In this document: positions 1 through 11,700 of the stretch, one piece after another
Numbering within the stretch: position 1 is the stretch's first letter
How the letters are laid out: each line of letters begins with the position of its first letter
The notes under the pieces: model-generated
Seen by the model: the letters and a program-made list of their open reading frames with translations, nothing else
Told to the model about the DNA's origin: nothing
Databases searched by the model: none
NCBI GenBank assembly: GCA_026686845.1
Contig: JAIVEN010000021.1
Location: 10,868,001-10,932,000 of the forward strand
Length of the DNA: 64,000 bases
Direction of reading: 5' to 3'
DNA from: Adenanthera pavonina
Lineage: Eukaryota; Streptophyta; Magnoliopsida; Fabales; Fabaceae
Program-made: the position numbers and the translations under genes

Positions 1-626
1 TCTTTTGTGAAAGAGCTTCTTGCCCTATTTCCTTCTCTATTTAAGAGTATTTGTATACTGGATGAGTTATTGCTGAGCTGGCATGAGGCTAATCACAGGT
101 GACCACATTCAGCAACAGTTTTTTGAAACGCAATACTACAGTTTCAATCAGGATGTTTTATTTATTGAATAAAATCTGTATAAATCTTCATTGTGAAGCA
201 AGAAATATCATTTTGTTTGTGAGGTTATTTATTTGTACCATTCTCATATTCTGCAACAACATTAACCTAAGATAACAATGTTTTATGAAATTAGCAGTCT
301 ATTGGGATTTTGTAACCTTATGAAAGATTCAATCATATTAACATTTGACGAATCTAAAGCAACATCTGGATGCCTGAAACTTTTGCCTGTTTTACGGTTA
401 CGTTATGGATTTCTGCGCAAGTAAGATAATTCATTGTAATGTTAGCGAGCTGAGTAACTTAAGCTTCAAGGTGGTGTTGCTTAAATATTTTGCTCTCCTG
501 GTTTGGTGTTATTAGTTGAAGGACACTTCTGGGGCTTCTAATGTTAACCTATATTCTCTTAAGTTAGATGTTCTCTTTAGACGTTTATTCAAGTTGTAGT
601 AAACTACAAATTGCTACTGCATGCAG

Positions 627-2247
627 ATTGAAAGTCGCAGGAGGTTTCACATCATCCGATCTTGGGATCAAGATGGGTAAGTTGTTATTAGGTTTTATGT
701 TTAACAAATTATTTTACTAATGATATTTGTTCTTATAGGAATGTGGCCTTTATGCCTTTCTAATGTTTTTATTCAGGTATCGTGTTGCAGAGGTTGAATG
801 GATTCAGGATATCATGCCATTGGAAGGTACAAGAGAGAGAGAGGATGTAAGTTTACTGCAATCTGGCTCCAATTTTTCATCAGGCTTTCTGACATGTTGA
901 CTAACATTGTAATATATTTTCTTAAGATATATAAGGCTTCAATCTTCATAGGCTTTTTATGAGATAGGCTGCTGGTAATTTTAAGCAAAGAATGTTGTCA
1001 TATTACCTGGGCAGCAATTTGTATATGTGATTTTTGGGGCTTAGAGTTATCTTGATTTATCTCTGGATATTGTGCTTCATTTCCAATCTTGATGACCTTG
1101 GTCTTGGGCACGTCGGTAGCTTCTACTAGTTAACATAAACACGCAAGTTCCTTATGCGTACTGTCATGGAATCAAGATATATCATATACTGGAGCCTTGC
1201 ACTAAGATCATTATTTGGGTTTTGGTTATTCTCAAAATTTTAAATTCTTCAATGCGTATGACTAAACGGTCAATCTTTAGCTTCATCCTTGTAACTTATT
1301 TCTATTTTTCAGTTACAGGAAATAACAAATAATGCAGCAGGAAGTGCTCAATCATGGATAAGAAGAGCTAAAGAAGTAGCAGGACAAGGTAAAATTTTTA
1401 AACTACAATTATGTTGTGATTTCCAAGGGATACCTTAAATTTATTGCTGATTGAATTTTTAAAATAAAATATATTTAGTGATGTTCTGTCCTATTCTCTC
1501 TCTCTCTGTTTTTTTTTTTTTGTTTGAATCCTTACAAAATTCCTGTGCAGATCAAAGAAGGCTTGAGAGGCTTCTGAATGCTGAAGTGATGATGCCCCCG
1601 CTACAAGACCCTGAGCGATTTAGCTTTTGGGTGCTTTTCTCCTTCTCTAGAAAAAATATATATGTAATTTGACAGTCTCTTTTCATTTTCATAGCTCTGT
1701 ACCAATGTATGTTTGATTGCAGCTTGCTACCTTATCAAACCGGAGGCCTTCAGAAAAACTGGATCTTCTACGCTTGAGAGATACCAAAGAGGTGTTATTA
1801 TTGAGCTGTTCCTGTTTTATATTTGGGTGCATGGTGGAATGACAGTCTTAACTTTGAAGCTAGAATCTTTTGCTAATTCTATATACTCCTTACCTTACCA
1901 CTCAAACACGCATAGTATAGGAGTGTTCATCCGGTCAGATGGCCAAGCCTGGCTAAGTCAGGTCGGACCAGGTGCCAGCCTAGTAGAGGCATCCAATCTT
2001 GCCTGGCTGGCTTGTTGTGGTCTGAGGGTGGGGTTTGAAAAATAAGAGTTGATGGTAGTAGTGTGTTAGGAATGGAAAAATGAAAGAAAGGGATTCAAAT
2101 AGGGGCTAATTGTCATAGTATGTAGCTTGAGATTATTGATACTTAATTGTTGGTGTTAATAATATTAGTGGTTGTTTGGTTGTGTAGAGGATTCGACGTG
2201 GTTTGATATATCTGCGAGCTGAGGAACAAGGCTGCAGAATCCAGTAA
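627..2247 (+). CDS. LONRF1-like TPR-RING-LON protein, last six exons (5' partial)
   Basis: Six exons with GT-AG borders join in one frame: 627-676, 777-846, 1313-1388, 1551-1630, 1723-1791 and 2188-2247 (TAA stop). The product starts IESRRRFHI, includes YRVAEVEWIQD and ERFSFWLATLSNRRP, and ends EEQGCRIQ. These match what I remember of the C-terminal LON substrate-binding domain of plant 'LON peptidase N-terminal domain and RING finger protein 1'. In that family TPR repeats and a C3HC4 RING precede the LON domain, suggesting a ubiquitin ligase; no substrate is known to me. The TPR and RING exons must lie before position 1, because 1-626 shows no matching exon. Intron 5 (1792-2187) carries a possible transposon fragment. 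No frame breaks are seen in these exons. The exon calls are firm; the function is inferred from the family. Confidence 0.85.
1918..2112. mobile_element. Possible hAT-like MITE fragment in intron 5 of the LONRF1-like gene
   Basis: The stretch begins TAGGAGTGTTCATCCGGTC, like the TAGAGGTG-type ends of the two hAT-like elements at 32.8 and 50.5 kb. It is GC-richer than the surrounding intron. GCATAGTA (1910-1917) and TCATAGTA (2113-2120) could be a 7/8 target duplication. No matching inverted repeat is seen at the right end, so it would be truncated or chance. Confidence 0.25.
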
Positions 2248-2554
2248 AGACCTGTCATGGCTGAGTCCCACAGTTGATGGCAATCATATATGTATGTATA
2301 TATTTGAGTTGAGTTGCGAAGTCATTCAATATTCTTTGGCCTCGTGAATGGCGTTCGTTAATGAGGTCATTTTTGTTGTAAGTTGTCACGCTAACACGTC
2401 AAGCTGAACCCGGCGTTTCACTGTATCATCATCAAACTTTTTTTGTTTCTTTATTTCAATTTTTACTTTATCCCTTCCTTTAAAAACCTATGCTTTTGAA
2501 TTTAGGTGGAAGGCCAGATGGGATACCATACATATATAGCCTCAATTTGTGAAT

Positions 2555-2560
2555 AATAAA
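2555..2560 (+). terminator. Possible poly(A) signal of the LONRF1-like gene
   Basis: AATAAA lies about 310 bp after the stop codon, at the end of a mixed-composition stretch and just before strongly AT-rich DNA. It is a plausible near-upstream element, but plant poly(A) signals are loose and such hexamers are common here. Confidence 0.35.
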
Positions 2561-4090
2561 CATTATCGTTTGATCCAGGAAATACTTGTGGTTATAGATT
2601 TAGTAATTAAATTACTTGAATTGAATGTATTCTTTTTTTTGCCAAATAATTTAGATTATATTATCTATAACCCTTTAATCATATATTTGAAGAGAAGGTA
2701 ATGGGAAGATTATGTTGTACCAAGACACCCATGTTTTCTTCTTCTTCTTTTTTTTTTTGGAATCTTTCGTACTATATTTTGTACAATTAATTTGTAATTT
2801 TGTTTCTCTACATGTTTCAAATTATTTTATATCAAATGTAATTGTAATTTGTAATTTTGTACATTATTATAATTGTTTTAGCCATGAATTACTCGTAATT
2901 AAAAGAATACCTAAATTTTGTTGCATTTACATTCAGATCCTATGTTGCACTGATATTTCTAAGGGGTATACTCGTATCAAGTATTATCCAATATGATGCA
3001 TATGCTGTATTTTATGATGCATGTATAGCATTATTTTAATATTTATATTATTAGTTGCTTTTTTATGAAATGTTAAAAAATAACTCATAAACTTACAGAA
3101 AACTTAAATTTTTTATATCATTCATTTTCCATGTGTTATTTTGTTCGGGATATACATAATTATATATGTATATGTCTCATTTATATTTCAAAATTTCTCA
3201 TATCTAACATATCATATTGTATCATACCCTTGTATATGTTATGAATATTGTATTTTTCATGCCAATAGAAAACTCAAGTTTTTTTGTTGTTGTTTGTTAT
3301 TAATTGTTATATTACTTTACACCAAAAAAAAACTAGTTATATTATTTTCCAAATATTTATTTAAAACGTAAATTTTTTCTTTTTTTTTTATTGACAACGT
3401 AAATTTTTTCTATGGTTCATTTTTATTTATTAATGTGTTATATATATAATTATATATGTATTTTTTTTGTCTGGATATCCTAAAATTTTAAAATCTATTA
3501 TATGTGGCTTGCTTCCTTCGATTCTTTTTATTAATCATGTTTTAAAAATTTTCTTTAGTTCTAAATATAAGTCACTTTCCAGAAGTTCTTAAAATATTAA
3601 TTATTTTATTTTTAAAATACACTTATTTATGAGAAAAGAGAGATATTATAAATTGTTTAAATTTACGGTATTTATTATAGATAAAAATAAAAATTATATC
3701 ATTTTTAATATAATTTTAATAATATAATAAATTTTCCTTAGATGATGAAAATCATATCTAGGAGAATGATATTATTTCGGACTCTCCGCACGTGTAAGTG
3801 TATATTTGCATTTCATATCTAGGATCAGGTATTGGGGTGATCAGGTATTGGGGTGCCAAATATGGGAAATTCTAGGATCATCAGGATGGTTACCACTTGC
3901 TTGTACTTGGCAACAAATAACAGAATAAAACTAATGAGCGAACAAACATATCAACATCCTTCAACGAACTTTTTGGGGTCCAACGCATAGCTAGCTTCCT
4001 CTTCCTCATCCCATTCATTTTTACCTGGTCTCCGCCCACCAGCTCTAAACAAAACTTCCATTAACTAACTGCCTTTGCCTCCCATTTGAC
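2561..4090. other. AT-rich intergenic region
   Basis: No supportable gene. It holds poly-T and (TA)n tracts. Near 3823-3854 the 16-mer GATCAGGTATTGGGGT occurs twice in perfect tandem. From about 3960 the composition becomes richer in C and T, as expected for the promoter and leader of the receptor kinase gene that follows. Confidence 0.6.
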
Positions 4091-4097
4091 AAAGTAA

Positions 4098-4301
4098 ATG
4101 CCTTTCCCAATCAATATCGCAACCGTAATCGAACGGAATACCTACCTTCTTGTGCATTCCCCTTCAACATCTCCTCCATGTCCTTCCTCCTCCTCCTCCT
4201 CCATCCTCTTCTTCTTCTCCCTGGCCATCCACCGTCCCTCCTCCGTTAACCCACACAGAAAATGGCAGGAGGGTTTAGAGCGGTGGTGGTGGTGGTGGTA
4301 A
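4098..4301 (+). promoter_or_regulatory. Possible overlapping uORF of the receptor kinase
   Basis: An ATG at 4098 opens a 67-codon frame that runs 40 bp past the kinase start at 4262 in another frame. The region is CT-rich, typical of a plant leader. If the transcript starts before 4098, this uORF would lower initiation at the main ATG. The encoded peptide resembles no known protein, and the transcription start is unknown. Confidence 0.3.
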
Positions 4302-6886
4302 AGACTCAATCTTCCCTCCTTCTTCCCCTCTTGTTCTTCCTCTTTTCCCTTTCCAATGCTGCTTCAATCACTAGCCTTTTCTCACCTCCTGTTAATTATC
4401 TAATCGACTGTGGCTCCTCTAGTCAGACCCGTCTCCAAGACGGAAGAACCTTCAAATCTGATAGCGATTCCGCCTCCCTTCTCTCCTCCGACGAGGATAT
4501 CCAAACTTCAGTTCACTCCATCAACCTCGATGCTTCCTCCTCTGTTCCTCCTACCTCACTCCCTCTGTTCAACAGTGCCAGAATTTTCACAGACGAATCC
4601 ACCTACACTTTTTACATCTCCAAGACGGATCGACTTTGGGTTCGTCTCTACTTCTTCCCACTCCCTCACCCTTCCTATAATCTCACACAGGCCGTTTTCA
4701 CCGTCCAGACTGATCAAATCGTTCTCTTGCATGACTTCTCTGTCAAAGACAATACCTCATTTGTGTTCAAAGAGTACCTCCTTAATGTCTCCGCCAGTAG
4801 ATTCTCCTTACAGTTCATACCCAAGAAGAAATCTCTCGCTTTCATCAACGGTATCGAGGTTGTCTCTGCCCCTGACCCTCTTATCCCTGACACTGCTATT
4901 TCAGTTTCTCCACTAGGAGATTTCCATGGTGTCTTTAACTATGCTCTTCAAGTATATTACAGAGTTAACGTTGGGGGACCATCCATAGCTCCAAACCGAG
5001 ACACATTGTTGAGAACATGGGAGAATGATACTTCCTATAATGTATTCCCACAAGGGTCCCAGAATGTCTCTGTTTCCACGAAAGACATCAAATACCCACA
5101 ATCAGGTGAGGTTACTCCATTGATTGCCCCTGGCTTTGTTTATTCTTCAGCTATGGAAATGAAAGAAAATAGAGCAAGCCAACCCAATTTCAACCTCTCT
5201 TGGAGGATGAACGTAGACCAGAGTTTCTCCTACTTGATAAGATTACACTTCTGCGACATTGTAAGCCAAAACCTTAGCCAATTGTTCTTCAATGTGTACA
5301 TAAACGAGATGATGGTCATTCCAAGTTTAGATCTTTCATCCCTAACCAAAGCTCTAGCCACTGCTTATTACGAAGACTTTGTACTTAATTCTTCTGCTAT
5401 TACAAATGGGTCTATTTTGGTTCAAGTGGGTCCCACAAATCTCCAACAAGGCACACCCAATGCGATCCTTAATGGACTCGAAGTTATGAAGATGAGCAAT
5501 ATAGCTAATAGTTTAGATGGGTTTTTCTCGGTTGATGGGAAATACAAGGGTCCAAGCTCAAGCACCATGGCTTTGAAAGTTGCTGCTGCTATTGGGTTAG
5601 GGTTCTCCGTGACAGCAATGTTTCTTGTGGCTGTGATCTGTCTTCGATGGCGAAAGAGGCCTCATGGGTGGGAAAGGAGAGATAACTTCTCATCATGGCT
5701 TCTTCCCATTCAATCCACTGGTCCTGGAAGCTTGTGTTCTGTTTCAAGCAAAAGCAGTTCTAGAAGGTCAAGCATCTTCGGTTCTCGCAGGAGCAAAAGT
5801 GGCTACCCTGGTTATCTAACACCAACTGGGATCGGACGGTTCTTTCCTTTCGATGAACTCCAAAATGCCACGGGTAACTTCGATGAAAAGACAGTGATTG
5901 GCGTGGGAGGCTTCGGAAAAGTCTATCTCGGGACATTAGAAGATGGTACAATGGTAGCTATAAAACGAGGGAACCCAAGTTCAGAACAAGGCATAAACGA
6001 GTTCACGACAGAGATCGACATGCTCTCGAAACTTCGACATCGCCATTTAGTTTCCTTGATGGGTTTCTGTGATGAAAACTCAGAGATGATTCTTGTCTAC
6101 GAATACATGGCCAACGGTCCTCTTCGTTCTCATCTCTATGGCTCAAACCTCCCTCCATTATCATGGAAACAGAGGCTTGAAATCTGTATAGGCTCTGCTC
6201 GCGGGCTTCACTATCTTCACACTGGTGCAGCACAAAGCATCATTCATCGAGACGTGAAAACCACCAACATGCTCTTGGATGAGAACTTCGTAGCTAAAGT
6301 TTCGGACTTTGGGTTGTCCAAAGCAAACCCAGAGAAAACCCATGTGAGCACAGCAGTGAAGGGCAGTTTCGGATATCTCGATCCTCAATACTTTAGAAGC
6401 CAACAATTAACTGAGAAGTCCGATGTTTATTCTTTCGGGGTTGTCCTTATGGAAGTACTGTGTGCGAGGCCTGTGCTTGACCCGACACTTCCAAGGGAAC
6501 AAGTGAATTTAGCGGACTGGTCGTTGCAGCAACACAGGAAAGGGATGCTTCATAAGATCATCGATCCTCGTATTGCCGACACCATCGCTTCCGGGTCGTT
6601 GAACAAGTTCGCGGAAGCTGCAGAGAAGTGTCTGGAAGAAAACGGGGCGGATAGGCCTACCATGGGGGATGTGTTGTGGAACTTAGAGTATGCATTGCAG
6701 CTTCAGGAAGCTGTTTCGAAGATCGATACTAATAAAGATAGAACGACGAATTCGATTGCATTAGAACAGCGTAATGAGAGTAGCGAGAAAGGGGATCACT
6801 CTGGTACTCAGGCAACTGAAGAATCTGATGTGAACGAAGTTGATTCAATGTTGTTCTCTCAGATTGCTCACTTTGAAGGAAGATAA
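4262..6886 (+). CDS. ERU: CrRLK1L receptor-like kinase, ERULUS/CAP1 type
   Basis: Intronless, 874 residues, as usual for CrRLK1L genes. In order: signal peptide (about 1-34, with a run of six Val), two malectin-like domains (about 40-415, opening NYLIDCGSS, with many N-glycosylation sites), a membrane helix (about 436-462), a basic juxtamembrane segment with FSSWLLP and SSIFGSRRSKS, and a kinase domain (about 546-820). The kinase has the GVGGFGKVY loop, lysine in VAIKR (568), HRD at 662-664 and DFG at 682-684, so it should be active. NYLIDCGSS, the FSSWLLP/SIFGS segment and GFCDENSEMILVYEYM fit remembered Arabidopsis At5g61350 (ERULUS/CAP1) better than FERONIA, THESEUS1 or HERK1. That protein acts at the plasma membrane in root-hair tip growth and calcium signalling. 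The start was chosen because it gives a signal peptide. Family is certain; orthology is inferred. Confidence 0.93.
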   Translation: MAGGFRAVVVVVVKTQSSLLLPLLFFLFSLSNAASITSLFSPPVNYLIDCGSSSQTRLQDGRTFKSDSDSASLLSSDEDIQTSVHSINLDASSSVPPTSLPLFNSARIFTDESTYTFYISKTDRLWVRLYFFPLPHPSYNLTQAVFTVQTDQIVLLHDFSVKDNTSFVFKEYLLNVSASRFSLQFIPKKKSLAFINGIEVVSAPDPLIPDTAISVSPLGDFHGVFNYALQVYYRVNVGGPSIAPNRDTLLRTWENDTSYNVFPQGSQNVSVSTKDIKYPQSGEVTPLIAPGFVYSSAMEMKENRASQPNFNLSWRMNVDQSFSYLIRLHFCDIVSQNLSQLFFNVYINEMMVIPSLDLSSLTKALATAYYEDFVLNSSAITNGSILVQVGPTNLQQGTPNAILNGLEVMKMSNIANSLDGFFSVDGKYKGPSSSTMALKVAAAIGLGFSVTAMFLVAVICLRWRKRPHGWERRDNFSSWLLPIQSTGPGSLCSVSSKSSSRRSSIFGSRRSKSGYPGYLTPTGIGRFFPFDELQNATGNFDEKTVIGVGGFGKVYLGTLEDGTMVAIKRGNPSSEQGINEFTTEIDMLSKLRHRHLVSLMGFCDENSEMILVYEYMANGPLRSHLYGSNLPPLSWKQRLEICIGSARGLHYLHTGAAQSIIHRDVKTTNMLLDENFVAKVSDFGLSKANPEKTHVSTAVKGSFGYLDPQYFRSQQLTEKSDVYSFGVVLMEVLCARPVLDPTLPREQVNLADWSLQQHRKGMLHKIIDPRIADTIASGSLNKFAEAAEKCLEENGADRPTMGDVLWNLEYALQLQEAVSKIDTNKDRTTNSIALEQRNESSEKGDHSGTQATEESDVNEVDSMLFSQIAHFEGR

Positions 6887-7602
6887 CTGATGTGGGATAT
6901 CTCTGACATGTTTCTTTATATAGATGAGATAATGTGAGGTGATCAGTTCTTGACATGGAAGGTAGGCAAGCTCGGTTTGAGGTAGATTTTGTTGTCTTGT
7001 CCCTATGTTCGTCCTTGTTACTTTGGAAGACTGACAAGAACTTCCCACCTCATCCCACAAGTGTTGGGTTGGTGCCTGAACAAGAAAAAATTGGGGTTGT
7101 GCCTTACATTGTCTGGTAATATAGTGATAAATGAAGTTAGAGTGGAGAATATTTTTATGTATGGACATTGTTTAGTGTATTCAGTTTGTAAGCATTTTGG
7201 TTTTTTCTTTTTTTCCTGAATCCTATCAATCTCACCTTCGAATCTAGTGTCAAAAAAAAAATTTGCTTAAAGTGGTGTTTAATACAAGAATATATACTTG
7301 GACCGTGGCTCTCAAGAATATTGTTGGAAGTGTTTGACTTGGTAAAACTATCTTCATTCAGGAATATTTCATTATATTTTTTAAAATATTACATTCATAT
7401 ATTTGGTTTAGTCACAATATTTCTTAAGGACTGTAGATTATTTTTTCAAAAATATCTTAACCGTTTTCTAAAAAAAATCATGATTGTTGAGATGGGCACC
7501 AATGATAATAGTAGAGCTAAAATAATAATAGTGACAATTGAGGCAAAAGTGACTATTTAAGGAAAATCAATACTAATATTAATATATTAATAATATCAAT
7601 AA

Positions 7603-7633
7603 GGGTGGGTGAATGGGTGGGGTTGGGTGAGGG
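7603..7633 (+). other. G-quadruplex candidate
   Basis: Six runs of at least three G lie within 31 nt (starts GGGTGGGTGAATGGGTGGGG), with loops of 1-4 nt. This fits the usual G3+N1-7 four-tract rule. The flanks are rich in AATATTAAT-like self-complementary words. It lies about 700 bp after the receptor kinase gene. Confidence 0.6.
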
Positions 7634-8175
7634 TAAAAAGTAAAGGATTCAAACCCTTATAATGTAATAAAAATATTAATAGTATCAATATTATGAATAT
7701 TAATATTGATATTTAATATAAAATTTATTTAAAAAAATTCTTATTCACAAAGTATAAGTATTATTTTCGTTTTGATTTATAAGACATTTTAACTACCGCA
7801 CACGGACTAAGGGTGGTAATTAGTAATTAAAAAAAACTATCATTTCTTAAATTACATTCATTTAATATTATTTAATATAGTTGACACATGAATTAAATTT
7901 TCTGGTATTATAGTTGGACTAGTTGACAATGATGCAGGTAAAAACTCATTTAAACTTTTATTTATATATATATATATGAAAAAAAAAAAGACCCACCTAA
8001 TTCACAGTGATGATTGATGACACTCTAATCAAAACTAAATAGTTTTTTTTTTGCACCAAAATCAAAACTAAATAGTTGATATTGAATAATTTGATTCTTT
8101 TTATTGCCTCAGCAAGAACATCTACAGAAACATAATCTTTCTACCCTATAAGTGAGAATGAAAATTTAGAATTTA

Positions 8176-8604
8176 TGGCGCGATTGGTTCTCAATTTTAA
8201 AAATTAAGTTAAAATAAATAAAGTTTGTAAAAAATGAAGTTTAGATAAAATAAATTTATTGTAAGTTATATTTGGATATTCTTTTTACAAAAGTAAACTT
8301 GATAAAAAATCTATTTAGATGTAAGGGTTAAAAGTACTTTTTTTACAAAAGTAAATTTAACAAAAAAACTATTTAGATGTAAGGATTGAAAGTATTTTTA
8401 GATATATAATATAGAGTAAATTTACTTCTTTTTTTCCAAAATCCATATTTTGTTAAAAGAAAAGTATTTTTTTTTTCAAAATCACAATTTAACCCACTTT
8501 TCATTTTTCAAAAAGATAATTTATGTTTGACCAAATATATTTTCTTATAAAATTATTATTAAAAATCATAATTTTTTTTTGGAAAAGATGAACCAAACAG
8601 GAAC
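8176..8604. mobile_element. Possible degenerate Tourist-like MITE
   Basis: Flanked by TTA on both sides (8173-8175 and 8605-8607). The right end AACCAAACAGGAAC is the usual Tourist/Harbinger type; the left end TGGCGCGATTGGTT is a poor complement. It contains a two-copy tandem repeat of about 60 bp (around 8280-8338 and 8339-8399, each with TATTTAGATGTAAGG). It shares its right TTA with the next element. Confidence 0.35.
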
Positions 8605-8607
8605 TTA

Positions 8608-8780
8608 GTGTCTGTTTGGTTCTCCTTTTTGGAAAATAAACTGTATTTTCTAACCATCATTTTCTCCTTTTTCATCCAAACAGCTTTTCAGTAAACTTCG
8701 CTATTTTTATTCAAATTTCATTTTTATAAACTGTAGTTATTCTAAAAGTACTTTTACAAAGAGGCAAACCAAACGGGCAC
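8608..8780. mobile_element. Tourist-like (PIF/Harbinger) MITE
   Basis: About 173 bp with terminal inverted repeats GTGTCTGTTTGGTT (left) and AACCAAACGGGCAC (right), complementary at 12 of 14 positions. It is flanked by TTA on both sides (8605-8607 and 8781-8783), the target duplication of PIF/Harbinger elements. No coding capacity. Confidence 0.65.
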
Positions 8781-11700
8781 TTAGAAGTTTGTGAAAATAT
8801 TGCATTCTGGATTTTATTTTATTTGTCCTCTTTGCCCGCATTCAAGTTATGAAAACCTAACATTTCGCCCGTTAATTTGGACCCAAAATGGACCCAATCA
8901 ATCGGAGCCCACTATGCCTATGTAATGAAGATTCATCAAAGCTCTTCTTCATCAAAGAAGAAGAAGATTTTACCAAAAACAAAAAAACAAACGAAAAGAA
9001 GAAGAAGATTCATCATGCCTGACAAAAAGTAACTAGACTTTTTCTTTTATTTGATGTTGGTCTGAAAAAACTTCATGACACTATTTTACTTTTTTAAAAA
9101 TAAAAAACATAAGCACAACTTCCTTTGGGTTAAAATATAGTCAACACAAGTAAATTAACCAATTGGTCTTTAATAAAATGGCAAATGAGGCTTTAAAATT
9201 CATAAATATATATAAATATAAAATCACCTATGCTCGTGTACTGGAGGAGAGAGAGAGATCGTTGGACTGTGATTTTCAATTGATATTAAAGTCATTATCA
9301 ATTTAATCACACTTAACATGGATGATATAATAATAAATAAACACATTTTTTAGTATTACAACATGACACTGTCTAATCTGTAATTTGTGATTATTTATTA
9401 TTTTATATTTTAATCTGACGAACACAAATTCGATTTTCTTGATATTACCTAGCCTCTTGTGTTGAGTTACAAAACAAAAGAATTTTTCTATTTTTTAAGT
9501 CTCTTTTTAAACTTTATCTCCTGCCCATAAAAAGATTTGTTTTGATCTAATACAATTCATTCACATTGGAGCTAGATATTTAGATACAAGTATAACTATA
9601 TTTATTTCCGTGCTCTTAAGAAAGTTTGGAGAGAAAAATAAAATAAAAAAAGGGATCACTTGATATGGGAAAGTAGAAAAGGAAAGTAGAATTTCTCGAG
9701 AAGTATATTTGCTTAATTTAAAAAAAATATAGAATTTCCTAATAAGTTGAGTTTAATTCGAGAAGTTTCACTTTCTATGTAATTTGTAATATTTTGTAAG
9801 AAAATATTTTTGATTATTTAATCTGTTTCTTTAAGAAAATGGCATTAATACCTTTAACACTAAAATATAATATATTTATTTTAAAAATTACTTTAAACTT
9901 TCCAAAGAATTAAAAAAATTAAACAAGCAATTTAAATATGAATTTTTCCTAGAGTTAACTTTCCATGAAGCTACTTTTCAAAAAGTATACAAAGGTACTT
10001 CTAAAATTTGAGAAAGTCAAAATAATTGGGAGATGAAAAATTAAAAAATAAAAAGTATAGTTAATGTGTTGTGTAAAAAGCAATAGTTATAAAAATCATA
10101 TTGGTTATTGAACAAATTAAGACATTAATTCAAGATTGATTACTTTGGCTATAGTTGAATAAGTAATAATTAAATAAATATATTTTTTAATTTTATGCAT
10201 TAAAATATATTAAAATATTTTATAAAAATTTTAAAAAACTTATTACTAATAACTTTTATAACTTAATATTCAAATCTAAATAAAGTAAACATTAATCTCT
10301 AAGCATATATTAAACTTAAAGTAGTCAATTATTCCAAAGATATTATTATTACTTTGTATTAACATCTAATAAAATTTAAAAATATATTAAAAAGTTTGAA
10401 TTGGTCAAACTAGTATAGCACAATCGATTTTTTTTTGGTTTTTTATTAGTTTAACCAGTTATTAAGCAACTTTCTTTTTTATCAATTATATAAAGTTCTG
10501 AATCGGTTCACCAATGTAAAATGGTACCTGACCAGTTTGATCCAACCTTGAATTTTTCATAACATCAGTAAAAGTACGATGAAAAATGGTCAACAAAGAA
10601 TAAAAAATTATACATACTATTAGTAAGTTATTGGCTTTCTAAAAATTTATTAACTATATAGGCAGGAAAATTGGGAAATGGGACCAAAAATGGATGTTTT
10701 TTGGAAAATAAGACCATAGTTCATTTTATTTGTATCAGATTCAAATTTTTTAACAGAGAATAAGTCTAATTTTTTGTCCGATTTCGCTATTTTTCCTTCT
10801 TTTTAAGGTTTTTTGAAGCTAATAATCTAAACAAGTAATTAATTATAGAGGTAACTAGTATAAATTTCTTGTGGTTTTTTTCATCAGTTTTGATAAAGAA
10901 GCATTTGTTCAAGTTTTGACTTTGCTAAATAAAAAGAACAACACAAAGGCGTGCCAAATTCCCTGAACCATTAGAAAAATTATGGATTTCCAAGTCATTG
11001 TATGAAAGAGATATTTAGATACTTATTATGACAATACCACTTTCATACTCATAAAATTATTCCGCTTCTCGCAAACACGACATGACTCATGAGCCACTAA
11101 GTGTTTTAGCAAATAAAATTGAAGAAACTACAAAATCAAAACGACAAATGGCAAAAAAAAAAAAAAAGGGAGGGTCATGCAGCATAAACTAAATCGCTAG
11201 TACTTAAATTAAATACTTGTGCTAGTATTTAAATTGATTAAACCAAATCACTTTTTTTCCGTAAAACATTGGTTTCTTAAGAGTAAAAAAATCGTAAAGT
11301 AAATTTAATTAGAAGATATCTATCTTTTTTTTTTCTTTAGTACTCAAAGAGAGATTAGCCTTTTGTTATCAATGGGAATATTATGACAAAAAAAGAAAAA
11401 AAGAAATTGAAGCCCTTGAATATAGTTAAATTGATTTAGATTATTAAAGAGTTAACTTTATTTTTGGGTATAATTATTTGGTATATAGTATATCGTGTTA
11501 TATTTGAACATTATTGGGTGAAGTCCAAATATAGTAATTCTTTCAATATAATTTTTTTATTTACGAGACTCGAATATGAAATTTTATTTAAAGAATATTG
11601 AGTTATTTATAATTCAATCTAATTACTTTTGGTGAGTTTACTCTATTTTTATTATTTGGGAAGAGAGCTAAGCCTAGACCACGTAGGAAAAAACAAATTG

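Noticed and set aside
4410..4916. 168-codon Pro/Ser-rich frame inside the receptor kinase
   Set aside because: A frame-shifted shadow of the malectin-like region, caused by its CT-rich codons.
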